64,000 nt of DNA from Nocardioides ferulae (GCF_003660455.1 NZ_QZVR01000013.1:1-64000), one strand, 5' to 3'; positions 18,020-30,026 are shown, numbered from the stretch's first letter. The notes: generated by a model from the letters alone, not told the origin. A program made the numbers and translations.

Positions 18020-18537
18020 GGGCCCGTCAGCTGCTGCGCAGCCTGCACGGCAACAAGGTGGGGGCGGCGCTGGAGGAGCTGCACCGCTCCGAGAACGACC
18101 TCGCGGCGGCCTTGCTGCACGTCTCGGACCAGCACAAGGTCGACCACGAGATCTTCTACGTCGCTCGCGACATCGCTCGCTGGTCCCAGGAGCACGTCCG
18201 CCGGCTCGCCGAGGTCGGCGGTGACTACGGCCTCGACCTGGATCCGGACGCCGAGGACGACGCCACGCCGCTGGCACCGATCAAGCAGAAGGGCACCGAG
18301 CTCACCGGCCGGTTCCACGAGCCGACCCTGCTCCTGTTGGCCGACCTGCGCCGGATCCATCGCGATGCCGCCGGCGTCTCCCTCGACTGGGAGGTGCTCG
18401 CGCAGACCGCGCAGGCCATGCAGGACCGCGAGCTCCTGGGCGTCTGTCAGGAGTGCCACCCCGAGACCCTGCGCCAGATGCGCTGGGCCAACGCGAAGGT
18501 CAAGGAGACCGCGGCCCAGATCATGGTCACCGGCTGA
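18016..18537 (+). CDS. Helical protein coupled to the molybdopterin oxidoreductase
   Basis: 173 residues, predicted mostly alpha-helical. Its N-terminal half contains paired His/Glu/Asp positions (ENDLAAALLHVSDQHKVDHE, HEIFY, WSQEH) that resemble a ferritin-like or four-helix metal-binding bundle. A CQECH motif (CxxCH) lies near the C-terminus. The start overlaps the oxidoreductase stop by four bases, so the two are almost certainly co-translated. It may be an electron-transfer or maturation partner; I do not recognise a named family. Confidence 0.7.
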   Translation: MRARQLLRSLHGNKVGAALEELHRSENDLAAALLHVSDQHKVDHEIFYVARDIARWSQEHVRRLAEVGGDYGLDLDPDAEDDATPLAPIKQKGTELTGRFHEPTLLLLADLRRIHRDAAGVSLDWEVLAQTAQAMQDRELLGVCQECHPETLRQMRWANAKVKETAAQIMVTG

Positions 18538-18653
18538 GCGGCGACGCGAGATGAACGATAAGAGGGCACGAGCCGCCGAGGCCATGATGCCGGTGTCGCG
18601 CACGAGGACGAGCGGGACCGCCGCCAGGCGCTGCTCAGCCTGACCGCACACAG

Positions 18654-18698
18654 ACCACCGCCCCGCCGCCCTGGCGAACCAGGACGACGGGGCGGTGT
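18654..18698. terminator. Bidirectional hairpin terminator
   Basis: Inverted repeat with arms 18654-18674 and 18679-18698 around a CGAA tetraloop; two mismatched positions in an otherwise GC-rich stem of about 18 bp. It sits between the converging oxidoreductase operon and ppdK, so it can serve both. Confidence 0.75.
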
Positions 18699-18715
18699 GA
18701 GTGTGGACCGGCTCG

Positions 18716-21400
18716 CTACTCCGCGCCGAGCGCCGCCCGGCCGGCCTCCAGCCGCGCCACCGGGACCCGGAACGGCGAGCAGGAGACGTAGTCGAGACCG
18801 ACCTGGTCGAAGAAGTGGATCGAGTGCGGGTCGCCGCCGTGCTCGCCGCAGACGCCCAGGTGCAGGTCGGGACGGGCCTTGCGGCCCAGCTCGACCGCGG
18901 TGCGCACCAGTGAGCCGACACCCTCGGTGTCGAGCGACTCGAACGGCGAGACCTGGAAGACGCCCTGTTCGAAGTAGGTCGAGAAGAACTCGGCCTCCAC
19001 GTCGTCGCGCGAGAAGCCCCACGTCAGCTGGGTCAGGTCGTTGGTGCCGAAGGAGAAGAACTCCGCCACCTTGGCGATCTTGTCGGCGGTGACCACGGCT
19101 CGAGGGATCTCGATCATCGTGCCGATCTTGTGGGGGATCGTGATGCCGCGCTCCTGCTCGACCTCGCGGGCCACCTGCTCCAGCTTGGCCTTGATGATCT
19201 CCAGCTCCTTCACGCTGGCCACCAGCGGCACCATGATCTCCGGCCGCGGGTCGCCGTTGGCCTGGAGGTGGTCGGCGGCCGCCATCAGGATCGCCCGGGC
19301 CTGCATCGTGAACAGGCCGGGGATCGCGATGCCCAGGCGGACGCCGCGCAGACCCAGCATCGGGTTCTGCTCGTGCAGCCGGCGGACGGCGGTGAGCAGC
19401 TGGTGGTGCCGCTCGTCGTGCTCGCCGTGCTCCTCCTCGAGGGCGACGTCGACCGAGAGCTCGGTGAGGTCCGGGAGGAACTCGTGCAGCGGCGGGTCGA
19501 TGAGCCGGATGGTCACCGGCATGCCGTTCATCGCCTTGAAGATCTCGGCGAAGTCCTTGCGCTGCAGGGGAAGCAGCTCGTCGAGAGCCTTCTCCTGCTC
19601 GGACTGGTTCTCCGCGACGATCAGGTGCTCGACCAGCTCACGACGCTCGCCGAGGAACATGTGCTCGGTGCGGCACAGACCGATGCCCTGGGCGCCGAAC
19701 CGGCGCGCCCGGGAGGCGTCGTCGGGAGTGTCGGCGTTGGCCCGGACCAGCATCCGGCGCGCCTTGTCGGCGTGCTCCATCAACGCGGCGACCGCGGTGA
19801 CCAGCTCGTCGCTGGTCGCGTCGAGCTCGCCCTCGAACCAACGCACGATCGAGGACGGCACGACCGGCACCGACCCGGCGTACACGTGGCCGGTGGTGCC
19901 GTCGATCGAGATCAGGTCGCCCTCGGCGATCTCGGCACCGTCGGCGGTGGTGAACCGGCGGTTCTTGGCGTCGACGTCGATCGCCTCGGCGCCGCACACG
20001 CAGGTGCGGCCCATGCCGCGCGCCACGACGGCCGCGTGCGAGGTCTTGCCGCCCCGGCTGGTCAGGATGCCGCGCGCGGCGACCATGCCGTGCAGGTCGT
20101 CGGGGTTGGTCTCCTTGCGGATGAGGATGACGTCCTCGCCCTTCTCGGCCCACTCGACAGCGGTCGCGGAGGAGAAGACGGCCTTGCCGACGGCCGCGCC
20201 GGGGGAGGCGTTCATCCCCTTGGCGAGCAGCTCGCGCGCCGCGGACTCGTCGAAGCTGGGGAACATCAGCTGCCCCAACTGCGCGCCGTGCACGCGGCGG
20301 ACCGCCTCGTCGAGGTCGATCAGCCCCTCGTCGGCCATCATGTAGGCGATCCGGAACGCGGCGGCCGCGGTGCGCTTGCCCACCCGGGTCTGCAGCATCC
20401 ACAGCTTGCGGTCCTCGATGGTGAACTCGATGTCGCACATGTCGCGGTAGTGCTTCTCGAGGGTGTCCATGATCTGGAGCAGCTCGTCGTGGGCGGGCTT
20501 GTCGATCTCACCGAGGTCGGCCAGCGTCACGGTGTTGCGGATGCCGGCGACGACGTCCTCGCCCTGCGCGTTCTGCAGGTAGTCGCCGTAGACGCCGCGG
20601 TGGCCGCTGGCGGGGTCACGGGTGAACGCGACGCCCGACCCGGAGGTCATGCCGCGGTTGCCGAAGACCATGACCTGCACGTTCACGGCGGTGCCGAGGT
20701 CCTCGGGGATCCGCTCCTGACGGCGGTAGAGGCGGGCCCGGTCGGTGTTCCAGGAGTCGAAGACAGCGCGCACGGCCAGGTCGAGCTGCTCGCGGGGGTC
20801 CTGCGGGAACGGCCGGCCGACGTGGCTCTGGATCAGCCCCTTGAAGGTCTCGACGAGACCGCGCAGGTCCTCGACGTCGAGGTCGAGGTCGGCGGTGGTC
20901 CCGCGCTTCTCCTTCAGCTCATCGAGCGCCTCGGCGAAGACCTCGCTGTCGATGCCGAGGACCGTGGAGCCGAACATCTGGAGCAGGCGACGGTAGGAAT
21001 CCATCGCGAAGCGCTCGTTGCTGTTGGCCCGGGCCAGCCCGTGCACCGACTCGTCGTTGAGGCCGATGTTGAGGACGGTCTCCATCATGCCGGGCATCGA
21101 GAACTTCGCGCCCGAACGGACCGAGAGCAGCAGCGGGTCGGCGGGGTCGCCCAGGCGGCGCCCCATCGTCTCCTCGAGGGCGGAGAGCCGTGCGGTCACC
21201 TCGTCGGCCAGGCCCGCGGGCTCGGCGCCTTCCTCGAGGTACGCACGACAGGCCTCCGTCGTGATCGTGAATCCCGGCGGCACCGGCAACCCCAGGTTGG
21301 TCATCTCGGCGAGGTTGGCGCCTTTGCCACCCAGCAAGTCCTTCTGGTCCTTGCTGCCCTGACTGAAGTCGTAGACGAAGCTGGTCACGGGGTCGATCAT
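18716..21400 (-). CDS. ppdK: Pyruvate, phosphate dikinase
   Basis: 894 residues, full family length. It interconverts pyruvate + ATP + Pi and PEP + AMP + PPi, feeding gluconeogenesis or, in reverse, glycolysis. An N-terminal ATP-grasp domain (from GGKGANLAEMT) is followed by the phospho-His domain with GGKTSHAAVVARGMG. The C-terminal PEP/pyruvate barrel carries RTEHMF and the catalytic Cys in GVCGEHGGDP. It allows growth on acetate or pyruvate-derived substrates, consistent with the ethylmalonyl-CoA genes and acetyl-CoA hydrolase upstream. Promoter-proximal inverted repeat, see the regulatory entry. Confidence 0.96.
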   Translation of the reverse strand: MIDPVTSFVYDFSQGSKDQKDLLGGKGANLAEMTNLGLPVPPGFTITTEACRAYLEEGAEPAGLADEVTARLSALEETMGRRLGDPADPLLLSVRSGAKFSMPGMMETVLNIGLNDESVHGLARANSNERFAMDSYRRLLQMFGSTVLGIDSEVFAEALDELKEKRGTTADLDLDVEDLRGLVETFKGLIQSHVGRPFPQDPREQLDLAVRAVFDSWNTDRARLYRRQERIPEDLGTAVNVQVMVFGNRGMTSGSGVAFTRDPASGHRGVYGDYLQNAQGEDVVAGIRNTVTLADLGEIDKPAHDELLQIMDTLEKHYRDMCDIEFTIEDRKLWMLQTRVGKRTAAAAFRIAYMMADEGLIDLDEAVRRVHGAQLGQLMFPSFDESAARELLAKGMNASPGAAVGKAVFSSATAVEWAEKGEDVILIRKETNPDDLHGMVAARGILTSRGGKTSHAAVVARGMGRTCVCGAEAIDVDAKNRRFTTADGAEIAEGDLISIDGTTGHVYAGSVPVVPSSIVRWFEGELDATSDELVTAVAALMEHADKARRMLVRANADTPDDASRARRFGAQGIGLCRTEHMFLGERRELVEHLIVAENQSEQEKALDELLPLQRKDFAEIFKAMNGMPVTIRLIDPPLHEFLPDLTELSVDVALEEEHGEHDERHHQLLTAVRRLHEQNPMLGLRGVRLGIAIPGLFTMQARAILMAAADHLQANGDPRPEIMVPLVASVKELEIIKAKLEQVAREVEQERGITIPHKIGTMIEIPRAVVTADKIAKVAEFFSFGTNDLTQLTWGFSRDDVEAEFFSTYFEQGVFQVSPFESLDTEGVGSLVRTAVELGRKARPDLHLGVCGEHGGDPHSIHFFDQVGLDYVSCSPFRVPVARLEAGRAALGAE

Positions 21401-21404
21401 CCCC

Positions 21405-21460
21405 TTGCAAACTTTCGGGACGGCAGGGTCGTAAGTCCCCTCGAAGTCCCGAAAGCAAAC
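21405..21460 (-). promoter_or_regulatory. Inverted repeat and GCAAAC boxes before ppdK
   Basis: CTTTCGGGAC (21412-21421) and GTCCCGAAAG (21446-21455) form perfect 10-bp arms separated by 24 bases. Each is flanked by GCAAAC (21408-21413 and 21455-21460). The proximal copy reads TTGCAAACTTT on the plus strand, resembling the TTTGCAAA-type boxes known for RamB/PrpR regulators of acetate and propionate metabolism. The A/T content stands out from its surroundings. Either a regulator site or an RNA hairpin in the leader. Confidence 0.5.
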
Positions 21461-21491
21461 GAGTTGTGGTAGCCCTGATCAACTCACCTGT

Positions 21492-22280
21492 TCAGCTCTC
21501 GACGGGGCTCCCGGACTCGACGTACGCAGGGGCGCCGCCGAGGTTGCGCAGCGCGCTCTCGACCCGCCGGGCGGTGAAGTCGGCGCAGCGCTCGCGAGCC
21601 TCCTCGAGGGTGCAGAAGGCCGCCGACCGGATCTCGCGCGGCTCGGCCACCACGCGGTCCAGGATCGCGGCGGGGTGCACCCCGCCGTCGAAGACCAGAC
21701 ACAGCGCGTCGTCCCAGCCGCTCCACGGCGGCAGCCAGTCGGTGAGCAGCAGGTCCCCGGCGGGGAGGACCAGACCCAGCTCCTCCTCGAGCTCTCGGCC
21801 GACGGCCAGCTGCGGCGACTCGCCCACCTCGACCACGCCGCCCGGAAGGTCCCAGTCCTGCTTGTAGGTCAGCTGGCACAGCAGCACCCGGCCGTCCTCG
21901 TCGCGCACCAGCATCTGGCTGATCGCCCGCTTGCGGGGCAGGAACGAGTTGAGCAGCGCCCGGAACCCCTCGGGCTCGTGGGCGGGGACGTCGTCGCGCA
22001 GCCGCGCGTAGACGATGCGGTCGACCGCCTCGCCCTCGACGGTGACCCCGCGCATCACCCCCTCGCGGCGCAGCCCCGACCAGGTCGCGACCCGCTGCGC
22101 CGCCTCGTCGGCGGGGTCGACCAGGGCCTCGACCCGCACGTGCGCGGCGAGAGCGGCCTCGACCTCACGGCGTACGACGTCGACGGCCGACCCCAGGCCG
22201 GAGACGTGCACGTCGGGAAGCCAGCTGATCCGGGCGACTCCCTCGGCGACCGTGGTGACGGTGGTCGGCTGCTTGCTCAC
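21492..22280 (-). CDS. Nudix hydrolase with N-terminal GNAT-like segment
   Basis: 262 residues. Residues 1-105 look like the C-terminal half of a GNAT acetyltransferase (HVRVEALVDPAD, RVATWSGLRREGVMRG, VDRIVYARL). Residues about 112-245 are a Nudix domain with the complete box GGVVEVGESP…GRELEEELGL (GX5EX7REUXEEXGU), which coordinates Mg2+ to cleave nucleoside-diphosphate-X compounds. The acetyltransferase part seems too short to be catalytic. GTG 22280 lies six bases after a TATCGT -10 box (22287-22292, minus strand), so probably leaderless. Confidence 0.85.
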   Translation of the reverse strand: MSKQPTTVTTVAEGVARISWLPDVHVSGLGSAVDVVRREVEAALAAHVRVEALVDPADEAAQRVATWSGLRREGVMRGVTVEGEAVDRIVYARLRDDVPAHEPEGFRALLNSFLPRKRAISQMLVRDEDGRVLLCQLTYKQDWDLPGGVVEVGESPQLAVGRELEEELGLVLPAGDLLLTDWLPPWSGWDDALCLVFDGGVHPAAILDRVVAEPREIRSAAFCTLEEARERCADFTARRVESALRNLGGAPAYVESGSPVES

Positions 22281-22319
22281 GCGGCCACGATAGCCAGGAG
22301 GTGGTGCGGCGCCGACCGG

Positions 22320-24578
22320 TCAGTCGCGGCGCCGGAACCACACCGTGGCCAGCGGAGGCACCACGATGTCGGCGTACGCCGGCTGCCCGCTGTGCTCGCC
22401 CTCGACCGCGGTGATCGCGCCGAAGTTGCCGACGCCCGAGCCGGTGTAGGCCTCGGCGTCGGTGTTCACCACCTCGTCCCAGACCCCGGCGGCCGGGAGG
22501 CCCAGCCGGTAGCCGTGGTGGGGGGTCGCGGAGAAGTTCGACACGCAGACGACCTCACCGGAACTGTCGCCGGCATCGCCGCGGCGCACGAACGAGAAGA
22601 CGTTGCGCCCCGCGTCGTTGCCGTCGATCCAGGTGAAGCCCCCCGGGTCGGTGTCCTTCTCCCACATCGCCGGGCTGCCGGCGTAGACGGTGTTGAGATC
22701 GCGGACCAGCGACTGCACGCCTCGGTGCTCGGGGTGGTCCAGCAGCCACCAGTCGAGCTCGCGGGCCTCGGCCCACTCGGACTCCTGGCCGAACTCGCTG
22801 CCCATGAACAGCAGCTGCTTGCCGGGGTGGGCCCACATGAAGCCCAGATAGGCGCGCAGGTTCGCCAGCTGCTGCCACCGGTCGCCCGGCATCTTGCGCA
22901 ACAGCGAGCCCTTGCCGTGCACGACCTCGTCGTGGCTGATCGGCAGCATGTAGTTCTCCGACCACGCATAGACCATCGAGAACGTCATCTCGCCGTGGTG
23001 CCAGGAGCGGTGCACCGGATCGCGCTGCATGTAGCCCAGCGAGTCGTGCATCCAGCCCATGTTCCACTTGAAGCCGAACCCCAGGCCGTTGTCGCTGGTG
23101 GGCCGGGTGACCCCCGGCCAGGAGGTGGACTCCTCGGCGATCGTCACCGCGCCGGGAACCCGGCGATAGACGGTCGCGTTCATCTCCTGCAGGAACTGCA
23201 CGGCCTCGAGGTTCTCGCGGCCGCCGTACTTGTTCGGCGACCACTCACCCTCCTCGCGGGAGTAGTCGAGATAGAGCATCGAGGCGACGCCGTCGACGCG
23301 CAGCCCGTCGGCGTGGAACTCCTCGAGCCAGTAGATGGCGTTGGCGTAGAGGAAGTTGCGCACCTCGTGCCGGCCGAAGTTGAAGATGTGCGAGCCCCAC
23401 TCCTTGTGCCAGCCGCGCTGGGGGTTGGGGTCCTCGTAGAGGGGGGTGCCGTCGAAACGCGCCAGCGCCCACTCGTCGGTGGCGAAGTGGCCGGGCACCC
23501 AGTCCAGGATCACGCCGATGCCCGCCTGGTGCAGCCGGTCGACCAGCAGCCGAAAGCCGTCGGGGTCGCCGAAGCGCGCGTCGGGGGCGAAGTAGGAGGT
23601 GACGTGGTAGCCCCACGAGCCGCCGAACGGGTGCTGCATGACCGGCATCAGCTCGACGTGGGTGAAGCCGAGATCGGCGAGGTAGTCGGGCAGCTCGTCG
23701 GCCAGCTCCGCCCACGACCAGTGCCGGCCGTCGCGGTGCTTCTTCCACGAGGCCAGGTGGAGCTCGTAGACCGACATCGGCTCGCGGTGGTGCTGCTTGG
23801 CCGCACGCTGCTGCATCCACTCCTGGTCGCCCCAGGTGTAGTCGGAGTCGAAGACCAGCGACGCGGTGGCCGGGGGAGCCTCCGCCCAGGCCGCCATCGG
23901 GTCCGCCTTCTCCCGCCACTGTCCGTCGGCGCCCAGCACGGCGTACTTGTACGCGGTGCCGGTGCCGACGCCGGGCACGAAGAGCTCCCACACCCCGGAG
24001 CTGCCGAGCTGCCGCATGGGGTGCTCGCGGCCGTCCCAGCTGTTGAAGTCGGCCTTGAGTCGCACGGCGCGGGCTCCGGGCGCCCAGACCGCGAACGAGG
24101 TGCCGGTGATCTCCTCGACGCCGTGCCCGTCGTAGCGGTGCACCCGCGCACCGAGCACCTGCCACAGGTTCTCGTGGCGGCCCTCGTTGATCAGGTGCAG
24201 GTCGACCTCGCCGAGAGTGGGCAGGAAGCGGTAGGGGTCGTCGACCACGATCGGCTCGTCACCGTAGGACACCGCCAGCCGGTAGTCGGGCACCTCGGGG
24301 ACCGGCAGCACGCCGACCCAGATGCCCTCGTGCTCGTGGGTCAGCTCGGTCTCCCGGGGGCCGTCGGCGCCCCGGTAGCGGGCCACCACCCGGGTCGCGA
24401 GCGGCCGCAGCGCGCGCACGGTGACCGCCCCCTCGTGCGGGTGGGCGCCGAGGACTCCGTGCGGGTTGCCGTGCTCGCCGCGGACGATCTGGTCCAGTTC
24501 GCTGACCGGCACCGGGCGGGCCGCCCGGGCCGTGACGTCGGTGCTGCCGGGACCTCCGGCGGGGGGGTTCGTGGTCAT
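22320..24578 (-). CDS. glgB: 1,4-alpha-glucan branching enzyme
   Basis: 752 residues, GH13 subfamily 9. An N-terminal extension and CBM48 domain (about 20-220) precede the catalytic barrel: nucleophile Asp in DGLRVDGVASM, acid/base Glu in TIAEESTSWPG and the transition-state Asp in ISHDEVVHGKGS. A C-terminal beta domain follows. It cuts alpha-1,4 chains and re-attaches them as alpha-1,6 branches, the last step of the GlgE route. Last gene of the glgE-treS-mak-glgB operon; its ATG overlaps the mak stop (ATGA). Confidence 0.96.
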   Translation of the reverse strand: MTTNPPAGGPGSTDVTARAARPVPVSELDQIVRGEHGNPHGVLGAHPHEGAVTVRALRPLATRVVARYRGADGPRETELTHEHEGIWVGVLPVPEVPDYRLAVSYGDEPIVVDDPYRFLPTLGEVDLHLINEGRHENLWQVLGARVHRYDGHGVEEITGTSFAVWAPGARAVRLKADFNSWDGREHPMRQLGSSGVWELFVPGVGTGTAYKYAVLGADGQWREKADPMAAWAEAPPATASLVFDSDYTWGDQEWMQQRAAKQHHREPMSVYELHLASWKKHRDGRHWSWAELADELPDYLADLGFTHVELMPVMQHPFGGSWGYHVTSYFAPDARFGDPDGFRLLVDRLHQAGIGVILDWVPGHFATDEWALARFDGTPLYEDPNPQRGWHKEWGSHIFNFGRHEVRNFLYANAIYWLEEFHADGLRVDGVASMLYLDYSREEGEWSPNKYGGRENLEAVQFLQEMNATVYRRVPGAVTIAEESTSWPGVTRPTSDNGLGFGFKWNMGWMHDSLGYMQRDPVHRSWHHGEMTFSMVYAWSENYMLPISHDEVVHGKGSLLRKMPGDRWQQLANLRAYLGFMWAHPGKQLLFMGSEFGQESEWAEARELDWWLLDHPEHRGVQSLVRDLNTVYAGSPAMWEKDTDPGGFTWIDGNDAGRNVFSFVRRGDAGDSSGEVVCVSNFSATPHHGYRLGLPAAGVWDEVVNTDAEAYTGSGVGNFGAITAVEGEHSGQPAYADIVVPPLATVWFRRRD

Positions 24579-26019
24579 GACTCTCCGATCCTCGCGACGG
24601 CCTCGAGTGGGATGCCCACCCAGGTCGGACGGTTGCGGGTTTCGTAGACGGTCTCGTACACGGCCTTGTCGGCGACGTAGGCGTCGAGCAGCGTCTGCTC
24701 CGCCGGCGTGAGCTCGCGGCCGACGTAGGCGTCCAGGAACGCCCTCTTGTTACGGGTAGCCCATTCGGTGGCCCGGTATGCCCGCTGCTGGGCACCCTCG
24801 TCGTCGCCCCAGCTGCGCTCGACCACATGCGGGGCGTAGTCGAAGGAGCGCAGCATGCCGGCGACGTCGCGCCACGGCGAGTCGGGCAGCAGCCGCTCGG
24901 CGAGCGGCTTCGCGGGCTCGCCCTCGAAGTCCACGATCTTCCAGCCCCGGACCGTGCGCAGCGTCTGGCCCAGGTGCAGGTCGCCGTGGACCTGCTGGAC
25001 CTGGACGCCGTCCAGTCCGGCGAGCGCGTCGAAGACGCCGCGGACCCGGTCGGCGTGGGGGGCGAGCCCCTCGACGACCTCGACCGCCGCGTCGAGGCGG
25101 CGCCGCATGCCCTCGGCGAGCTCGGCCAGTTGGTCGGCGGTGCGGTCCTCGGTGGGGAACTCCTCGGCCAGGGTGCGGTGCACCGACGCCAGCGCCTCGC
25201 CGAGCCGCGCCGCCTCGCCGGCGAAGTCGCCGCCGACCTCGTCGGCGTGCAGGTCGGCCTCGGCGTACAGGTTGCGGATGCTGGCGAGTGCGAGGTCCCA
25301 GCCGTCACTGGCGGTGCGCAGGAACTGCTGGAGCATCGCCAGCGTGAGCACCTGGTCCTCGGTCTGTCCCTCCTGCCGCAGCGCCGGGGTGTCGACCCAG
25401 CCGAACAGGGCGGCGACGTGGTCGCTGCCGGCTCGGGTGAGCACCTCGTGGATCGAGACGTCGGGGTTCGCCCCGGGAGTGATCCGGCGGAACACCTTCA
25501 GCAGGGAGTCCTCGCCGAACGCCACCGACGAGTTCGACTGCTCGCCGCTGAACAGCGTCGAGTGGGTGTCGAGGTCCAGCTCGTGGCCCGGGATCCGGTG
25601 GAACCGGAGCGGCCCCTCCGGCTGGTCGACGAACGACCGGAGCCAGCAACCCATCGCCAACCGGTCGTGCAGCGCGTCGTAGACGTAGCGGACGCCGAAG
25701 TCCGAGTCCTCGAAGTGGCCGACGAACGCGTGCTCGAGGCGGTCCTGCGGCTCGGTGTAGAACGCGAGCGGCAGTTGGTAGTAGTCCTGCCCGCTCTCGC
25801 CCGACCCCTCCTGGGCGTCCTCGAAGCCGACGGTCGCCAGGTCGATGGCGACCTCCGGCCCGTCGTCGGCGCAGGCGGGCAGCCGCCCGAGGCGGCGGAC
25901 TCCCACCACCTGGAAGGGGCGGCCCTTGCCGCCGAACCAGCGGGACCGGCCGACGAACTCGGTCAGCAGGTGCAGTTGCTCGGGCGGGACCTCTCGCGGG
26001 CCGCCCGCTGTGGCGTCAG

Positions 26020-26023
<4 letters not shown>
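24575..26023 (-). CDS. mak: Maltokinase
   Basis: 482 residues, phosphorylates maltose at C1 with ATP to give alpha-maltose-1-phosphate, the GlgE donor. Protein-kinase/aminoglycoside-phosphotransferase-like fold: an N-terminal cap ([11 protein letters not shown]), an N-lobe with [16 protein letters not shown], the catalytic loop VHGDLHLGQ and the metal motif [10 protein letters not shown] 26023 has a GGAGGGA Shine-Dalgarno and overlaps the treS stop by four bases; the open frame continues upstream inside treS but is not coding there. Mak often works in a complex with TreS. Confidence 0.95.
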
Positions 26024-27803
<1,780 letters not shown>

Positions 27804-27807
<4 letters not shown>

Positions 27808-29846
27808 CGGTTCCTCCTCACGGTCAGGATGTGCGCCGGCTCGTGGAAGGGGTCGAGCCGCACGAAGTTGTGCTGCCCCCAGTTCCAGTCCTGGCCGGTG
27901 ATCTCGTCGTGCACCGCGAACGTGTCGCCCCACTCGAAGCCGAGGGCCGGCAGGTCGAGGTGGACCGTGGTCTCCCGGGTGGCGTGGGGATCGAGGTTGA
28001 CCACGACGATGACCGTGTCGTCGCACGTCTCGCCGCTCGCCGGATCCGGGGCGACGGGGGGAGTGGCGGCGTGATTGGCGGGCCCCGGCATCCGGGTGCT
28101 CTTGCTGAACACGAGGACGTTCTCGTCGTCGCTCCAGTGCACCGCGACGTTGCGCAGCAGCTGGAGGGCGGGGTGCCGGCGGCGGATCTCGTTGAGCCGG
28201 GTGAGGTACGGCGCCAGCGTGCGCCCCTCGCGTTCGGCGCCCTCCCAGTCGCGGACCCGGATCTGGTACTTCTCCGAGTCGAGGTACTCCTCGCTGCCCG
28301 GTCGCACCGCCACATGCTCGAACAGCTCGTAGCCGGCGTACACGCCCCACGAGGGGGCGGAGGTGGCCGCGATCGCGGCCCGGATCTTGAACGCGGCCGG
28401 GCCGCCGTACTGCAGGTAGGCGTGCAGGATGTCGGGGGTGTTGACGAAGAAGTTCGGGCGCATCAGGTGGTCGCTCTCGCGGGCGAGCTCGAGGAGGTAC
28501 TCCTCGAGCTCCCACTTGGCGTTGCGCCAGGTGAAGTAGGTGTAGCTCTGCTGGAAGCCGACCGCGCCCAGCCCGCGCATCATCGCCGGCCGGGTGAACG
28601 CCTCGGCGAGGAAGAGCACGTCGGGGTCGGTGCGGCGGACCTCCGCCAGCAGCCACTCCCAGAACGCCACCGGCTTCGTGTGCGGGTTGTCGACCCGGAA
28701 GATCCGCACGCCGTGCGACATCCACAGCCGGACGATCCGCAGCACCTCGGCGGAGATGCCGGTGGGGTCGTTGTCGAAGTTGATCGGGTAGATGTCCTGG
28801 TACTTCTTGGGCGGGTTCTCCGCGTGCGCGATGGTGCCGTCGGCGCGGGTGGTGAACCACTCGGGGTGACTGGTGACCCACGGATGGTCGGGCGCGGCCT
28901 GGAGTGCGAGGTCGAGCGCCACCTCCAGGCCCAGCTCGCGGGCCCGGGCGACGAACGCGTCGAAGTCGTCGAAGTCGCCCAGGTCGGGGTGGATGGCGTC
29001 GTGGCCGCCGTCCTTCGAGCCGATCGCCCACGGGGAGCCGGGGTCGTCGGGGCCGGGGGTCAGCGTGTTGTTGGGGCCCTTCCGGTTGACCTCGCCGATC
29101 GGGTGCACGGGCGGCAGGTAGATCACGTCGAAGCCCATGGCGGCCACCGCGTCCAGCCGCTGGGCGGCAGTGCGGAAGGTGCCGCTGGTGACGGCGCCGG
29201 TGTCGGGGTCCTGCGTGGCGCCCTCGGAGCGGGGGAAGAACTCGTACCAGCTGCCGTAGAGCGCGCGGCGGCGGTCGGCGTAGAGCGGGAACGGCCCTTC
29301 GACGGTGAGCAGCTCGCGCAGCGGGTACGCCGCGAACACCGCCTGCAGCTCGGGCGCCTGGAGGACGGCGAGGCGCGCCGCCACGGGGCGGTCGGTGTCG
29401 CCGGCGGCCACGATGGCCGCGTCGAGCGCCTCGTGGGCGTCGGCCTCGGCGGCCGGAACGGACTCCTTGACCCGCTCGCAGAGCAGCCGGCCCTCGGTGA
29501 ACATCAGCTCGACGTCGACGCCGGCGGGGATCTTCAGGCCGGCGTCGTGCTCCCAGGTGGCCAACGGGTCGGACCAGGACTGGATCTCGAAGGTCCAGGG
29601 GCCTTCGAGGTCCGGGACCACCCAGGCCTCGTAGCGGTCGGGCTCCTGCGGGTGCTTGGCGAGCCGGACCGGGGCGCGGCGGGCGCCGGTGGGGTCGACG
29701 AGCACCACCTCGGCGCCGAGCTTGTCGTGCCCCTCGCGGAACACGGTGGCCCGGACGGGCAGCGGTTCGCCGACCGTCGCCTTCGCGGGCTGTCGACCCA
29801 GGTCGACGACGGGCATGACGTTCATGACGGGGATGCGTCCGACCAT
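27804..29846 (-). CDS. glgE: Alpha-1,4-glucan:maltose-1-phosphate maltosyltransferase
   Basis: 680 residues, GH13 subfamily 3. It transfers maltosyl units from maltose-1-phosphate to a growing alpha-glucan. An N-terminal Ig-like domain (about 15-120) and insertion helices precede the catalytic barrel: nucleophile Asp in [11 protein letters not shown], acid Glu in [12 protein letters not shown], and the [21 protein letters not shown] loop region. First gene of the operon. TAGGTT (29853-29858, minus strand) sits six bases before ATG 29846, so a leaderless transcript is likely. Confidence 0.96.
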
Positions 29847-29852
29847 TGCTCC

Positions 29853-29858
29853 AACCTA
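29853..29858 (-). promoter_or_regulatory. -10 box of the glgE operon
   Basis: TAGGTT, six bases before the glgE ATG. No convincing -35. It is the probable promoter for glgE-treS-mak-glgB. Confidence 0.5.
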
Positions 29859-30026
29859 GTGGCGGTCCGAGGCGGAGCCGCAAGGGGCGGTCCACCGGGT
29901 CGCGCCGGGCGGCTCCCGGCGTGACGCCGCACTGGTACCCAGGCAGCCCGCCGCCGAACGTCCCGGGCCCACGTTGGGCGGTGACGGAGGTCACCGCCGA
30001 ACGTCCCCCCGGTTCGGGTCGCAGGG

